Shown: in pieces, positions 46,479 to 54,865 of the stretch
Position numbering within the stretch: position 1 is the first letter of the stretch
Layout of the letters: the number at the start of each line of letters is the position of its first letter
From: Microvirga lupini
GTDB lineage: Bacteria; Pseudomonadota; Alphaproteobacteria; Rhizobiales; Beijerinckiaceae
Direction of reading: 5' to 3'
Assembly (NCBI RefSeq): GCF_014191055.1
Contig: NZ_JACHWB010000012.1
Location: 1 to 64,000, forward strand
Length of the DNA stretch: 64,000 nt
Notes under the pieces: model-generated
Told to the model about the DNA's origin: nothing
The model's input: the letters and a program-made list of their open reading frames with translations, nothing else
Databases searched by the model: none
Made by a program: the position numbers and the translations under genes

Positions 46479-46579
46479 CCTCATCCTGAGGAGCAGCGAA
46501 GCTGCGTCTCGAAGGATCGTCCAGCACCCTCTGGAGCCTCCTTCGAGACGGTCACTGACGTGACCTCCTCAGGATGAGG
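46479..46579 (+). repeat. Dispersed palindromic repeat, CCTCATCCTGAGGAG family, copy 2
   Basis: CCTCATCCTGAGGAG at 46479-46493 is matched exactly by its complement at 46565-46579, with inner CGTCTCGAAGGAT and CTCCTTCGAGACG. It is the second full copy of the element at 5098-5203. Confidence 0.85.
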
Positions 46580-46603
46580 GCTACGGGTGTGAGGCCACGT
46601 CTT

Positions 46604-46647
46604 GTTCTCACTTTGTTCTTGACTTTGGTCCTAAGCTGGGCTATATC
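46604..46647 (+). promoter_or_regulatory. LexA-type operator adjoining a strong promoter with no recognised gene
   Basis: GTTC-N7-GTTC (46604-46618) matches the alphaproteobacterial LexA box exactly. Directly after it come TTGACT (46619-46624), 17 bases, and TATATC (46642-46647), a very good vegetative promoter. The transcript would start near 46654 and enter sequence without a clear gene. Confidence 0.65.
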
Positions 46648-47218
46648 ATGGTTCATCCTCGTCCACAGAGGGGCGCGCTCGCGAGGCGTCGCAGATGCGG
46701 GACGGGGCGCGGTCCCGCCGCAGGTCTCGCACGCCTGTGATCGCGGGTGGCCGATCCTGGCGCAGATCCAGGTCCGCTGAAACAAACCGCGCGTGACGAG
46801 CAGATCCGGCTCTTCACTTCTCACCACCCATCGAGCCGGGCTGCCCAGCACGCCTCCCTCGATCTCACCTGACGGCTCGCAGCCCACCCGCTGCGGGCCC
46901 GAAGGTGCTGGCCGTTTGACAACCAGAGCAACAGCTATCCCGAAGACCCATGCCCTGAGAACGGTAACGCTGCAAGGACACGGATCCCTGCTCAAGGCGG
47001 TTAACGCGTGGGAGGAACCATCCCGGCCTTTCGCTTTATCCGCATCTCCATCCAAGCGCGTCTGATCGAGAACGGGATGTGCTCAGGCCTATCCAGGCTC
47101 TGCACATTGCCCGACAGACTATCAAACGAAGCGGAGTCCACGCGATCTCTGATGTTTCGGACCCGGTTCTAAGGCTGATCGACCTATGTTATCACGTGCG
47201 TCCTCATGGGGGTTGATG

Positions 47219-49105
47219 ATGGGTAAGGTCTATAAGGTTGACGTGGAAACGATGATCTCAGCGCTCGGCGGCACAGGCCGTGAGCAGAGACCAGCCATCA
47301 CCGCCTTGGACGATGGCGGCTGGCTGGTCGTCTGGCGTCGAGAGATTGCAGGCGGCGAAGATGTTCTCGGCCAGAGATACGGTCAGAACGGCGAGCCAGT
47401 TGGAGGCCCCATAAGAGTATCTGAAGACGGAGGATACAACATCAGCCCGTCTGTTCTGGCCTTGCCGGGTGGCGGATGGGTTGCTTTTTGGGCCAACGGC
47501 ACCGGGATCTTTCAAAGACAATTCGATAGCGGCGGAAACCCGGTCGCCGGGGCGATCCGTGTCAATACGGGTACCGGGTCTGTCAATGAACCCGAGGTCT
47601 GCGTGCTTCCCGATGGAGGCTGGGTCGTCACTTGGTACTCCAATCAGGACAGCGATATTTATCAACGCATTTTCGACAGCAGCGGCAACCCCAATCCGGA
47701 TGGGGATCGACCCATCCCGCAGAACACGGCTGGAACGCAGGCCAATCACCAGATCGCGGCCCTCGCGGAGGGCGGCTGGGTCGTTATCTGGCAGGGCAGC
47801 TCAGGCATTTACCAAAGACGCTTCGATGCGGATGGCGAGGTCCTCTCCGATGATGTCGTCGTCTCCGCCGCCGGCGCTTTTCCAAGCATAACCGGCTTGA
47901 GCGATGGGGGCTGGATCGTCACCTGGAGCGGCGCTGGCGGCCTTCACCAGAAACGCTTCGACAAGAACGGTCAGGCAGCCGATGTCGAGGCCGTCGTTGC
48001 GGCGGCTACCGATGGTTTTGTCCACCACGTCACAGACCTGGCGGATGGCGGGTGGGTCGTCACTTGGTCCGCGGACGATGGGCAGGGTCGCGGCATCTAT
48101 CAGAAGGCGTTCGACAAGTTCGGACGGGCGGCATCCGACGCGCACATGCCGGTCAATACCGATACAGCCGGTGATGGGACTTGGCCCGTCGTCACGGCGC
48201 TGAACGATGGAAGCTGGGTCGTCGCATGGCAGTCTAATCAGACTGGCTCCCATGAGATCTATCAGCAGCGCTTCAAGATGAACGAGGCGCCGAGCGATCT
48301 CGCCTTGAGCGCCGCGACCGTCATGGAGGCAGAGACCAGCGACATGGTTGTGGGCACATTGTCTGCCAAGGATGCCGATGTGGCGATAGCGGGCGATACG
48401 CTCACCTATACCCTGCTCGACAATGCGGGAGGGCGTTTCGCCATCCAGGGCGACAAGCTCGTCGTCGCCGATGGCCTGAGGCTCGATCATGAGCAGGCAG
48501 CCTCTCACACCATCAAGGTGCGCGTGGCGGACCGGGACGGCCTGGGCGAGGAGAAGACCTTTACGGTCGGCGTGACGGACCGGTCGCCTGAGAAGATCAG
48601 GGGCAGCAACGGTCACGATGTGCTGTGGGGCGATGTGGGAGCGGATTCCTTCTCAGGCCTCGGCGGCAACGACAGGCTTGTCGGAGACAATGGCCGCGAC
48701 AGGCTCGATGGCGGACTCGGCAACGACACGCTCAGCGGTGGCTATGGCAATGACATTCTGATCGGCGGCAAGGGCAAGGATGCGTTCGCATTCACCGCGA
48801 AGCTCGGCACCTCCAAGACGAACCGGAAGGTGAACTTCGATACGATCAGCGATTTCAAACTGAGGGAGGACAAGATCCACCTGGAGAACGCGGTCTTCTC
48901 CAAGCTCAAGAAGGCAGGCAAGCTGAGCACATCGTTCTTCACCATCGGCGACAAGGCCAAGGATAAGAACGACTACATCGTCTACAACAAGAAGACCGGC
49001 GTTCTGTCCTACGATCCGGACGGCTCGGGGGCCAGGAAGGCGATCGAATTCGCCAAGGTGAAGGCGAAGCTCAACTTGAAAGCCTCCGATCTTATCGTGA
49101 TCTGA
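47219..49105 (+). CDS. RTX calcium-binding protein with a seven-repeat N-terminal domain
   Basis: This is a 628-residue acidic protein. Residues about 25-357 hold seven repeats of 43-54 residues, each with an L.DGGWVVTW strand and a later YQ..FD..G strand; seven such units suggest a beta-propeller. A cadherin-like domain follows (about 360-460, ending TFTVGVTD). RTX nonapeptides come next (GGNDRLVGDNGRDRLDGG-type, about 475-520) and then a C-terminal region typical of type I secretion substrates. No signal peptide is present. Export through a type I ABC system is expected; its genes are not here. The start is ATG 47219 (or 47216), with GGGGG just upstream. Confidence 0.85.
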   Translation: MGKVYKVDVETMISALGGTGREQRPAITALDDGGWLVVWRREIAGGEDVLGQRYGQNGEPVGGPIRVSEDGGYNISPSVLALPGGGWVAFWANGTGIFQRQFDSGGNPVAGAIRVNTGTGSVNEPEVCVLPDGGWVVTWYSNQDSDIYQRIFDSSGNPNPDGDRPIPQNTAGTQANHQIAALAEGGWVVIWQGSSGIYQRRFDADGEVLSDDVVVSAAGAFPSITGLSDGGWIVTWSGAGGLHQKRFDKNGQAADVEAVVAAATDGFVHHVTDLADGGWVVTWSADDGQGRGIYQKAFDKFGRAASDAHMPVNTDTAGDGTWPVVTALNDGSWVVAWQSNQTGSHEIYQQRFKMNEAPSDLALSAATVMEAETSDMVVGTLSAKDADVAIAGDTLTYTLLDNAGGRFAIQGDKLVVADGLRLDHEQAASHTIKVRVADRDGLGEEKTFTVGVTDRSPEKIRGSNGHDVLWGDVGADSFSGLGGNDRLVGDNGRDRLDGGLGNDTLSGGYGNDILIGGKGKDAFAFTAKLGTSKTNRKVNFDTISDFKLREDKIHLENAVFSKLKKAGKLSTSFFTIGDKAKDKNDYIVYNKKTGVLSYDPDGSGARKAIEFAKVKAKLNLKASDLIVI

Positions 49106-49259
49106 TCAGGCTCGGGCAGCTCGGCCGGCAACCGCATGGCCTGGCCGTGGCGGTTTTCGTCGGTCGCCAACCATGGAGAACCACATTCCCGCCTTTCCGA
49201 TGCCTATGATGCATGGGTGCAGGGCTCATTCCGCCTTGACCTGAGGCGCGTGATCCACC

Positions 49260-49319
49260 ATGAGGGTTTGCAAGGTTTTTAACCCAACCCTGGCCTTGCG
49301 CCGGGGTTTTTTCATGTGA
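49260..49319 (+). CDS. Possible 19-codon upstream ORF in the purA leader
   Basis: ATG 49260 to TGA 49317-49319 encodes 19 residues (MRVCKVFNPTLALRRGFFM). The ORF covers the whole terminator hairpin that precedes purA. GAGGCG about 10 bases upstream is a modest ribosome site. The codons show no obvious run of one amino acid. It may be a leader peptide, or the frame may be open by chance. Confidence 0.35.
   Translation: MRVCKVFNPTLALRRGFFM
49288..49312 (+). terminator. Terminator/attenuator hairpin in the purA leader
   Basis: CCCTGGC (49288-49294) pairs with GCCGGGG (49300-49306), with one G-U, around a 5-base loop and is followed by six T. It ends only 18 bases before the purA ATG, so purA must be transcribed through it or from a promoter overlapping it. 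It could also end the RTX transcript 180 bases upstream. Confidence 0.7.
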
Positions 49320-49330
49320 GGGTTTGAGCG

Positions 49331-50623
49331 ATGGCGAACGTGGTTGTCGTGGGCGCCCAGTGGGGCGACGAAGGCAAGGGCAAGATCGTCGACTGGCTGT
49401 CCGAACAGGCGGATGTGGTCGTACGGTTCCAGGGCGGCCACAATGCCGGCCATACCCTCGTGATCGGCGACAAGGTCTACAAGCTCTCGCTCCTGCCCTC
49501 CGGCGTCGTGCGCCCGAACAAGCTCTCGGTCATCGGCAACGGCGTCGTGCTCGATCCGCATGCGCTCGCCGGCGAGGTGGAGCGTCTGGCCGAGCAGGGC
49601 GTCGCGATCAGCCGCGAGAACCTGCGCGTGGCCGAGAACGCCACGCTGATTCTCTCGATCCACCGCGAACTCGATGCCCTGCGCGAGAGCGGCAGCGCCG
49701 GCACCAAGATCGGCACCACCAAGCGCGGCATCGGCCCGGCCTACGAGGACAAGGCAGGCCGCCGTGCCATCCGCCTCATGGACCTCGCCGATCTCTCGTC
49801 GCTGCGCGACAAGATCGACCGCCTGCTCACGCACCACAATGCCCTGCGCCGCGGCTTCGGCCTCGCTGAGTTCAAGCCCGAGGAGATCTACGAGGAGCTG
49901 GCCTCGGTCGCGCCGAAAGTGCTGCCTTACATGGATGCCGTGTGGCGCCTGCTCGACGAGGAGCGCCGGGCCGGCAAGCGCATCCTGTTCGAGGGCGCGC
50001 AAGGGGCGCTGCTCGATGTCGATCACGGCACCTATCCCTTCGTCACCTCGTCCAACACGGTGGCCGGCCAGGCGGCGACCGGTTCGGGCATGGGCCCCGG
50101 AGCCGTCGGCTACGTGCTCGGCATCGCCAAGGCCTACACGACCCGGGTGGGCGAGGGGCCGTTCCCGACCGAGCTCTTCGACGAGACCGGTGAGCTGATC
50201 GGCCAGAAGGGCAAGGAGTTCGGCGTGGTCACGGGCCGCAAGCGCCGCTGCGGCTGGTTCGACGCGACCCTCGTGCGCCAGACGGTGCGCACCTCGGGCA
50301 TCGACGGCATCGCGCTCACCAAGCTCGACATCCTCGACGGCTTCGAGACCATCAAGATCGGTGTCGGCTACAAGCTCGATGGCCAGACCATCGACTACTT
50401 CCCGGCAAGCCAGGGCGCACAGGCCCGGGTCGAGCCGATCTACGAGGAGTTCGAAGGCTGGAGCGGCTCGACCGCGGGCGCCCGCTCCTGGGCGGACCTG
50501 CCGGCACAGGCCATCAAGTATGTCCGCCGCGTCGAGGAGCTGATCGGGGCGCCGGTCGCGGTGCTGTCCACCTCGCCCGAGCGTGACGACACAATCCTCA
50601 TGAAGAACCCCTTTGAGGGTTGA
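49331..50623 (+). CDS. purA: Adenylosuccinate synthetase
   Basis: This is a 430-residue enzyme that makes adenylosuccinate from IMP, aspartate and GTP, the first committed step to AMP. The nucleotide loop [11 protein letters not shown] (residues 8-18) with its catalytic Asp13, the GGHNAGHT motif, the [17 protein letters not shown] loop and the [11 protein letters not shown]-terminus are intact. Its ribosome site GAGGG lies in the second copy of a 10-base direct repeat (TGAGGGTTTG at 49261 and 49317). Confidence 0.97.
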   Translation: MANVVVVGAQWGDEGKGKIVDWLSEQADVVVRFQGGHNAGHTLVIGDKVYKLSLLPSGVVRPNKLSVIGNGVVLDPHALAGEVERLAEQGVAISRENLRVAENATLILSIHRELDALRESGSAGTKIGTTKRGIGPAYEDKAGRRAIRLMDLADLSSLRDKIDRLLTHHNALRRGFGLAEFKPEEIYEELASVAPKVLPYMDAVWRLLDEERRAGKRILFEGAQGALLDVDHGTYPFVTSSNTVAGQAATGSGMGPGAVGYVLGIAKAYTTRVGEGPFPTELFDETGELIGQKGKEFGVVTGRKRRCGWFDATLVRQTVRTSGIDGIALTKLDILDGFETIKIGVGYKLDGQTIDYFPASQGAQARVEPIYEEFEGWSGSTAGARSWADLPAQAIKYVRRVEELIGAPVAVLSTSPERDDTILMKNPFEG

Positions 50624-50656
50624 CGGCAAAGCCCCGGCGGGTCATTCCGAAGGCAA

Positions 50657-51850
50657 ATGGCAGATTATTACCCTCTCATCGCCCGGGCCGTCGAAGGCCT
50701 GCCTGAGCAGAATCCCGACAAGCGGCACGCTGTCTATGAGCGTGCCCGCACGGCGCTGATCGCGCAGCTGCGCTCGCTCAACCCGCCTCTGTCCGAGGCG
50801 GAGATTCAGAACGAGAGCCGCTCCCTCGACGAGGCCATCGCCAGGGTGGAGGCGGATTATGCGCCGTCAACCGGGTTTGACGACGCCTCGTCCATTCCGG
50901 CTGACGAGCCGCCGGCCCGACCGGGGCCTGATGGCGCACGCGGCGCGGGCTCGGTTCACGGATTGCGGGCGCCGGCGCCCCAGCCGGTTCAGGATGACGG
51001 GATCGAGGATTCCTACGCCGAGCCGGCCGTGGCCCGGCCCAAGATCGACAGCCGGCCTCATCCGGCCATGCAGAACAAGGGCCGCACACGCACCATCATC
51101 TTCGGCTCGGTCCTGGCCCTCGTGATCGCGGCGATTGCGGCCTTCGCCTTCCTGTGGCGCGACCGGCCCGAGGACCTCGCCCCCGAGACCCCGGTGGCGG
51201 AGGCTCCAGTGGCGCCGCCGGCCGACTCCAAGATCAACGAGCGCGTCGGGGGAGGGCAGGCGCCACCCCCGGCCGCCACCCCCAGCCCGGCGCCGCGCCA
51301 GGAAACGGGCGTCGCGCAGCGCGCGGTCTTCTACGAGGAGGACCCAGCCAATCCGCAGGCCCCCAAGGCGCAGGTCGGGCGCGTGACGTGGCGCCTCGAA
51401 GACGTCAATCCGGGCCAGGGCCAGCCGCTGGAGCGGGCCGTGATCGCCAATGTGGACGTGCCGGATGCCGGGCTGACCATGAAGATGGTGCTGCGGCGCA
51501 ATCTCGACACCACGCTGCCGGCCTCACACACGGTCGAGCTCACCTTCACGACGCGGGCTGGCGATACCAACCGCGTGATCCGTGACGTGGGGCTCCTGCA
51601 GTTCAAGAGCGAGGAGGCCGCACGCGGCACCCCGGTCGCCGGCCTGCCGGTGCCCGTGCGCGAGAACCTGTTCCTGATCGGCCTCTCCAACCTGCAGGCC
51701 GACGTGGCGCGCAACACGCAGCTCTTCGTGCGCCGCAATTGGGTCGACCTGCCGGTGCGGATGGCTTCGGGCCAGCGCGCCATCCTGAGCTTCGAGAAGG
51801 GCGGCTCCGGCGAACAGGTCATCAACGACGCCTTCAGCCAGTGGCAATAG
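50657..51850 (+). CDS. Single-span membrane protein of unknown function
   Basis: This is a 397-residue protein. A helical N-terminal domain (residues 1-70, MADYYPLIARAVEGLP...) leads to a Pro/Ala-rich disordered linker, one membrane helix at about 146-167, another Pro-rich linker, and a beta-rich C-terminal domain (about 215-397). The same architecture occurs next to purA in other Rhizobiales, as far as I recall, but without a known role. The topology suggests a cytoplasmic N-domain and a periplasmic C-domain. Confidence 0.75.
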   Translation: MADYYPLIARAVEGLPEQNPDKRHAVYERARTALIAQLRSLNPPLSEAEIQNESRSLDEAIARVEADYAPSTGFDDASSIPADEPPARPGPDGARGAGSVHGLRAPAPQPVQDDGIEDSYAEPAVARPKIDSRPHPAMQNKGRTRTIIFGSVLALVIAAIAAFAFLWRDRPEDLAPETPVAEAPVAPPADSKINERVGGGQAPPPAATPSPAPRQETGVAQRAVFYEEDPANPQAPKAQVGRVTWRLEDVNPGQGQPLERAVIANVDVPDAGLTMKMVLRRNLDTTLPASHTVELTFTTRAGDTNRVIRDVGLLQFKSEEAARGTPVAGLPVPVRENLFLIGLSNLQADVARNTQLFVRRNWVDLPVRMASGQRAILSFEKGGSGEQVINDAFSQWQ

Positions 51851-51872
51851 ACCGAGGTAGATAAGAGACAGC

Positions 51873-51902
51873 AAAAAGCCGCGCATGGAGCGCGGCTTTT
51901 TT
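51873..51902. terminator. Bidirectional terminator between the membrane protein gene and rpoH
   Basis: A 7-bp perfect stem (51878-51884 with 51890-51896, GCCGCGC) is followed by six T on the right and preceded by five A on the left. It can end both convergent transcripts. Confidence 0.9.
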
Positions 51903-51923
51903 ATTAGACGTGCCTTCGAAGCT

Positions 51924-52814
51924 TTAGGCTTCGGCCGAAGAGGTCTCGATCTGGGTCAGGTTCTTCTTGACCGCGTCCTGGATCTTCTCGAAGGCGCGCA
52001 CCTCGATCTGACGGACACGCTCGCGGGAGACGCCGAACTCGGTGGAGAGCTCCTCCAGGGTGATCGGATCGTCCGAGAGGCGCCGGGCCTCGAAGATGCG
52101 GCGCTCGCGCGGGTTGAGGACGGAGAGCGCATTGCGCAGGGCCTTCAGCCTGTTCTGGCCTTCCTCTTCCTCGACCAGCACCTGCTCCTGGCTCTGACCC
52201 TGATCGACGAGCCAGTCCTGCCATTCGCCGCCGCCTTCGCCTTCATCGCGCAGAGGAGCGTTGAGAGAGGCGTCGCCACCGAGCCGGCGGTTCATGTCCA
52301 CCACATCCTGCTCGGTCACGCCGAGCTGGGTGGCGATCTGCTTGACGTTGTCAGGGTGCAGGTCGCCTTCCTCGAAGGCGGAGATGCGGCCCTTCGCCTT
52401 GCGCAGGTTGAAGAACAGCTTCTTCTGGTTTGCGGTGGTGCCCATCTTCACGAGGGACCAGGACCGCAGGATGTATTCTTGAATCGCCGCCTTGATCCAC
52501 CACATGGCATAAGTGGCGAGGCGGAAGCCCTTGTCGGGCTCGAAGCGCTTGACGGCCTGCATCAGGCCGACATTGCCTTCCGACACCACCTCGCCGATCG
52601 GCAGGCCGTAGCCGCGATAGCCCATGGCGATCTTGGCGACTAGGCGCAGGTGGGATGTGACGAGCTTGTGGGCAGCTTCGCGATCTCCATGCTCGCGCCA
52701 GCTTTTGGCGAGCATGTATTCCTCATGCGGCTCAAGCATGGGGAAGCGCCGGATCTCGTCGAGATAGCGCGAAAGGCCTCCTTCATTGGCAAGCACTGGA
52801 AGCGCTGTAGCCAT
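51924..52814 (-). CDS. rpoH: Heat-shock sigma factor RpoH
   Basis: This is a 296-residue sigma-32 factor. Region 2 shows GNVGLMQAVKRFEPDKGFRL and ATYAMWWIKAAIQEY; the RpoH box QKKLFFNLR is at residues 130-138; region 4 ends with GVSRERVRQIEVRAFEKI. It directs RNA polymerase to chaperone and protease promoters. The ATG at 52814 has AAGGAGG upstream and is the family start. Rhizobiales often have two rpoH genes, and this may be either one. It follows the RluA-family gene on the same strand. Confidence 0.95.
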   Translation of the reverse strand: MATALPVLANEGGLSRYLDEIRRFPMLEPHEEYMLAKSWREHGDREAAHKLVTSHLRLVAKIAMGYRGYGLPIGEVVSEGNVGLMQAVKRFEPDKGFRLATYAMWWIKAAIQEYILRSWSLVKMGTTANQKKLFFNLRKAKGRISAFEEGDLHPDNVKQIATQLGVTEQDVVDMNRRLGGDASLNAPLRDEGEGGGEWQDWLVDQGQSQEQVLVEEEEGQNRLKALRNALSVLNPRERRIFEARRLSDDPITLEELSTEFGVSRERVRQIEVRAFEKIQDAVKKNLTQIETSSAEA

Positions 52815-53001
52815 CGTGTCTCCTCCTTTGGCTCCCTCACCGCGAGGCAAGCCTGCGGCGGCCCCCTCCATGGCTGGCCGCCCGACCTCTCCATATAATC
52901 GGTTCAACCTTGTCCGAATAGAGGCGTCAGGCTTCAAGACGTGGTGAACGCATCAGAATCGCAAGGGTGCCAGCGTGGCCGGATTTTGCGACCGATTGAC
53001 G

Positions 53002-53997
53002 CTAAATCTCTGCCCTCAGGGCCTCAAGCAAGGCGGTGATGTCAGCCGGGAGAGGGCTCTCGAAGCGCAGAAACTCGCCGCTGCGCGGGTGTTCGAACCC
53101 AAGGATTGCGGCATGGAGCGCCTGCCTGTTCAGGGCGGTCAGTGCCTCCTTCGAGCGTTCCGACAGGCGGTTTGCCTTGGTCTTGAAGCCGGAGCCGTAG
53201 GTTGCATCGCCCAGGAGCGGGTGACCGAGATGGGCCATGTGGACCCTGATCTGGTGCGTGCGGCCCGTTTCCAGCTCGCACCGGACAAGGGCCGCCAAGG
53301 GCTGCTTAGACGGCAGGCTCTCCAGGAGCTCGTAATGGGTGATGGCGTAACGCCCGCGCTCCTCACCTACGACCACGATCTTCTCGCGATTGTGGGTGGA
53401 GCGGGCGAGCGCCGCCTCCACGGTTCCGCGCCGCCGCTCGGGCACGCCCCAGACGATGGCGAGATAGGCCCGCTCCAGCGGGCCGGTGCGGCCATGGTCG
53501 GCAAACTGCGCCGCCAGGGCTTGGTGGGCAAGATCGTTCTTGGCCACCACCAGCAGGCCCGAGGTGTCCTTGTCGAGCCGGTGCACGATCCCGGGCCGCT
53601 TTACCCCGCCGATGCCCGACAGGCTGTCGCCGCAATGGGCGATGAGCGCGTTCACCAGGGTGCCGGAATCGTGTCCCGCTGCCGGATGGATCACGAGGCC
53701 GGGCGGCTTGTCGATGACGATCACGTCGTCATCCTCGTAGACGATGTTGAGCGCCATCACCTCGCCCGCGGGTTCCGCCGGCACCGGAGGCGGCACGTTC
53801 AATCCGATGCGTGCGCCGCCGCCCACCTTGCGGTTGGAATCCAGCACCGGCGCGCCGTCGACAGTCACCTTGCCGTCGCGGATCAGCGCCTGGAGGCGGC
53901 TGCGCGACAGGTTGCCCTGAAGCCGCGCCAGCACCCGATCGAGCCGCTCGGGCGCCAGCCCATCCTCCAACGTCCACTCATGCTGCGTCGCGTCCAC
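53002..53997 (-). CDS. rluD: RluA-family 23S rRNA pseudouridine synthase
   Basis: This is a 331-residue protein. An N-terminal S4 RNA-binding domain (about residues 17-64) precedes the RluA catalytic domain with the motif VHRLDKDTSG, whose Asp142 is the catalytic residue. By length and the S4 domain it is closest to RluD, which modifies helix 69 of 23S rRNA; RluC is possible. It diverges from the tRNA-Glu gene. Confidence 0.88.
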   Translation of the reverse strand: MDATQHEWTLEDGLAPERLDRVLARLQGNLSRSRLQALIRDGKVTVDGAPVLDSNRKVGGGARIGLNVPPPVPAEPAGEVMALNIVYEDDDVIVIDKPPGLVIHPAAGHDSGTLVNALIAHCGDSLSGIGGVKRPGIVHRLDKDTSGLLVVAKNDLAHQALAAQFADHGRTGPLERAYLAIVWGVPERRRGTVEAALARSTHNREKIVVVGEERGRYAITHYELLESLPSKQPLAALVRCELETGRTHQIRVHMAHLGHPLLGDATYGSGFKTKANRLSERSKEALTALNRQALHAAILGFEHPRSGEFLRFESPLPADITALLEALRAEI

Positions 53998-54043
53998 CGC
54001 GTCCTCATTTCCGGCTGGCCCCTGCTTTTTTCAGCAAAAGGGC

Positions 54044-54072
54044 TTGAAGCAAATCAGAAGGGTGGTTATACG
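54044..54072 (+). promoter_or_regulatory. tRNA-Glu promoter
   Basis: TTGAAG (54044-54049) and TATACG (54067-54072) are 17 bases apart. The predicted start is about 13 bases before the tRNA. Confidence 0.6.
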
Positions 54073-54091
54073 AGCGGCCTCCACCTTGCTA

Positions 54092-54167
54092 GCTCCCTTC
54101 GTCTAGCGGTCTAGGACGTCGCCCTCTCACGGCGAAAACAGGGGTTCGAGTCCCCTAGGGAGCGCCA
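54092..54167 (+). tRNA. tRNA-Glu (anticodon CUC)
   Basis: The 76-base cloverleaf is complete. The acceptor GCTCCCT pairs with AGGGAGC, with G as discriminator and an encoded CCA. The anticodon stem TCGCC/GGCGA holds the loop CTCTCAC with anticodon CUC, and the T arm contains GGTTCGAGTCC. Confidence 0.97.
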
Positions 54168-54181
54168 AAGGTTCTAGGAAA

Positions 54182-54206
54182 AAGCCCCGCTTCGGCGGGG
54201 CTTTTC
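54182..54206 (+). terminator. Rho-independent terminator after tRNA-Glu
   Basis: AGCCCCGC and GCGGGGCT (54183-54203) form an 8-bp stem with a TTCG tetraloop, followed by TTTCT. It starts 16 bases after the tRNA end. Confidence 0.85.
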
Positions 54207-54330
54207 TGTTTCGAACCAATGGCGCCAGATCACGGTGAAATCGGACTTGGTGATGTTGGCCTTCTTCTCGGAAGAGATGAACTGGCGTGCCGTTCTCAGA
54301 CGTGAGCCCTCGGTGTGGCGTTGAAATGCT
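54195..54330 (-). pseudogene. Possible C-terminal gene remnant beside tRNA-Glu
   Basis: On the minus strand the frame reading RQFISSEKKANITKSDFT and then VIWRHWFETEK has strong C/G third positions, like a real gene. It runs into the tRNA terminator, and the part upstream of about 54330 loses coding character and has no good start. It may be the last piece of a deleted gene. I do not recognise the family with confidence. Confidence 0.3.
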
Positions 54331-54454
54331 CTGTCACAGTATCGGGGAGATCCGGGCATCGCCGGTCGAGCCGAGATTCGTGTCGAACACAAGCAAGTCA
54401 TGCTGGCTCCGGTTCATGCGAGGGCGGCAGCGACCGCCCTCGGAGATGAGGATG

Positions 54455-54865
54455 TCATTCGGCCGGCGTCAGATGAGCGGCCCTGCCGTGTGCAACATCC
54501 CGCGCCGGGCGGAAGACAAAGTAGGCGAAAAGGATCATGGCGGCCAGCACTATGAGGGACGCAAGGGCGGCAACGGGATCGGCCGCCTGATAGCCGAGAT
54601 GAATGGCCGAGACGGCAACCGTGAGCACGACGGTGCCGATCGACCAAAGGACCACCTGGATCATGGCCAACCGGCTCACGTCGAGGGCAGGACGGCGCTC
54701 GTAATAGATGCCGAAGAGGAACAGCGAGACCCATCCCAGCAGATTGAGGTGGGCGTGAGCCGGCATGAGGGCGTGGTTCTGGGTCGCAGCCATGCCAATT
54801 CCCATGGCCATGCCGGCAATGACGAACAGAACGGCGAGCCTGAAGCTCAGCGAAGAAGCGTGCAT
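54455..54865 (-). CDS. Small four-helix membrane protein, cytochrome oxidase subunit I-like
   Basis: This is a 136-residue protein with four membrane helices. The motif MPAHAHLNLLGWVSLFLFGIYYE resembles the His-containing helix pair of heme-copper oxidase subunit I (NorB/CcoN-like). Here it stands in a short protein without the catalytic subunit. Such small proteins are widespread in Rhizobiales and uncharacterised. The gene is leftward and isolated, next to the AT-rich region. Confidence 0.7.
   Translation of the reverse strand: MHASSLSFRLAVLFVIAGMAMGIGMAATQNHALMPAHAHLNLLGWVSLFLFGIYYERRPALDVSRLAMIQVVLWSIGTVVLTVAVSAIHLGYQAADPVAALASLIVLAAMILFAYFVFRPARDVAHGRAAHLTPAE

Larger units (their letters stand above)
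46307..47218. other. 912-base gene-poor region before the first RTX gene
   Basis: No convincing gene is seen. The region holds a repeat fragment (46404-46462), a full CCTCATCCTGAGGAG element, a LexA box next to a good promoter, and structured sequence: GCGGGAC/GTCCCGC (46697-46703 with 46712-46718) and CCTGG/CCAGG near 46757-46773. Open frames here have no ribosome sites and odd composition. The rest, 46780-47215, shows nothing clear. Confidence 0.6.

Noticed and set aside
46574-46780. 68-codon rightward ORF with a hydrophobic stretch
   Set aside because: Its start lies inside a palindromic repeat and upstream of the LexA-box promoter, it has no ribosome site, and the part after the hydrophobic stretch looks random.
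46552-47055. 167-codon leftward ORF in the gene-poor region
   Set aside because: It has no ribosome site, many Cys, Trp and Arg in patterns typical of GC-rich antisense frames, and runs through the repeat element.
46793-47065. 90-codon rightward ORF
   Set aside because: GTG start without a ribosome site, low-complexity Ser/Thr/Pro composition, and overlap with an equally poor opposite-strand ORF.
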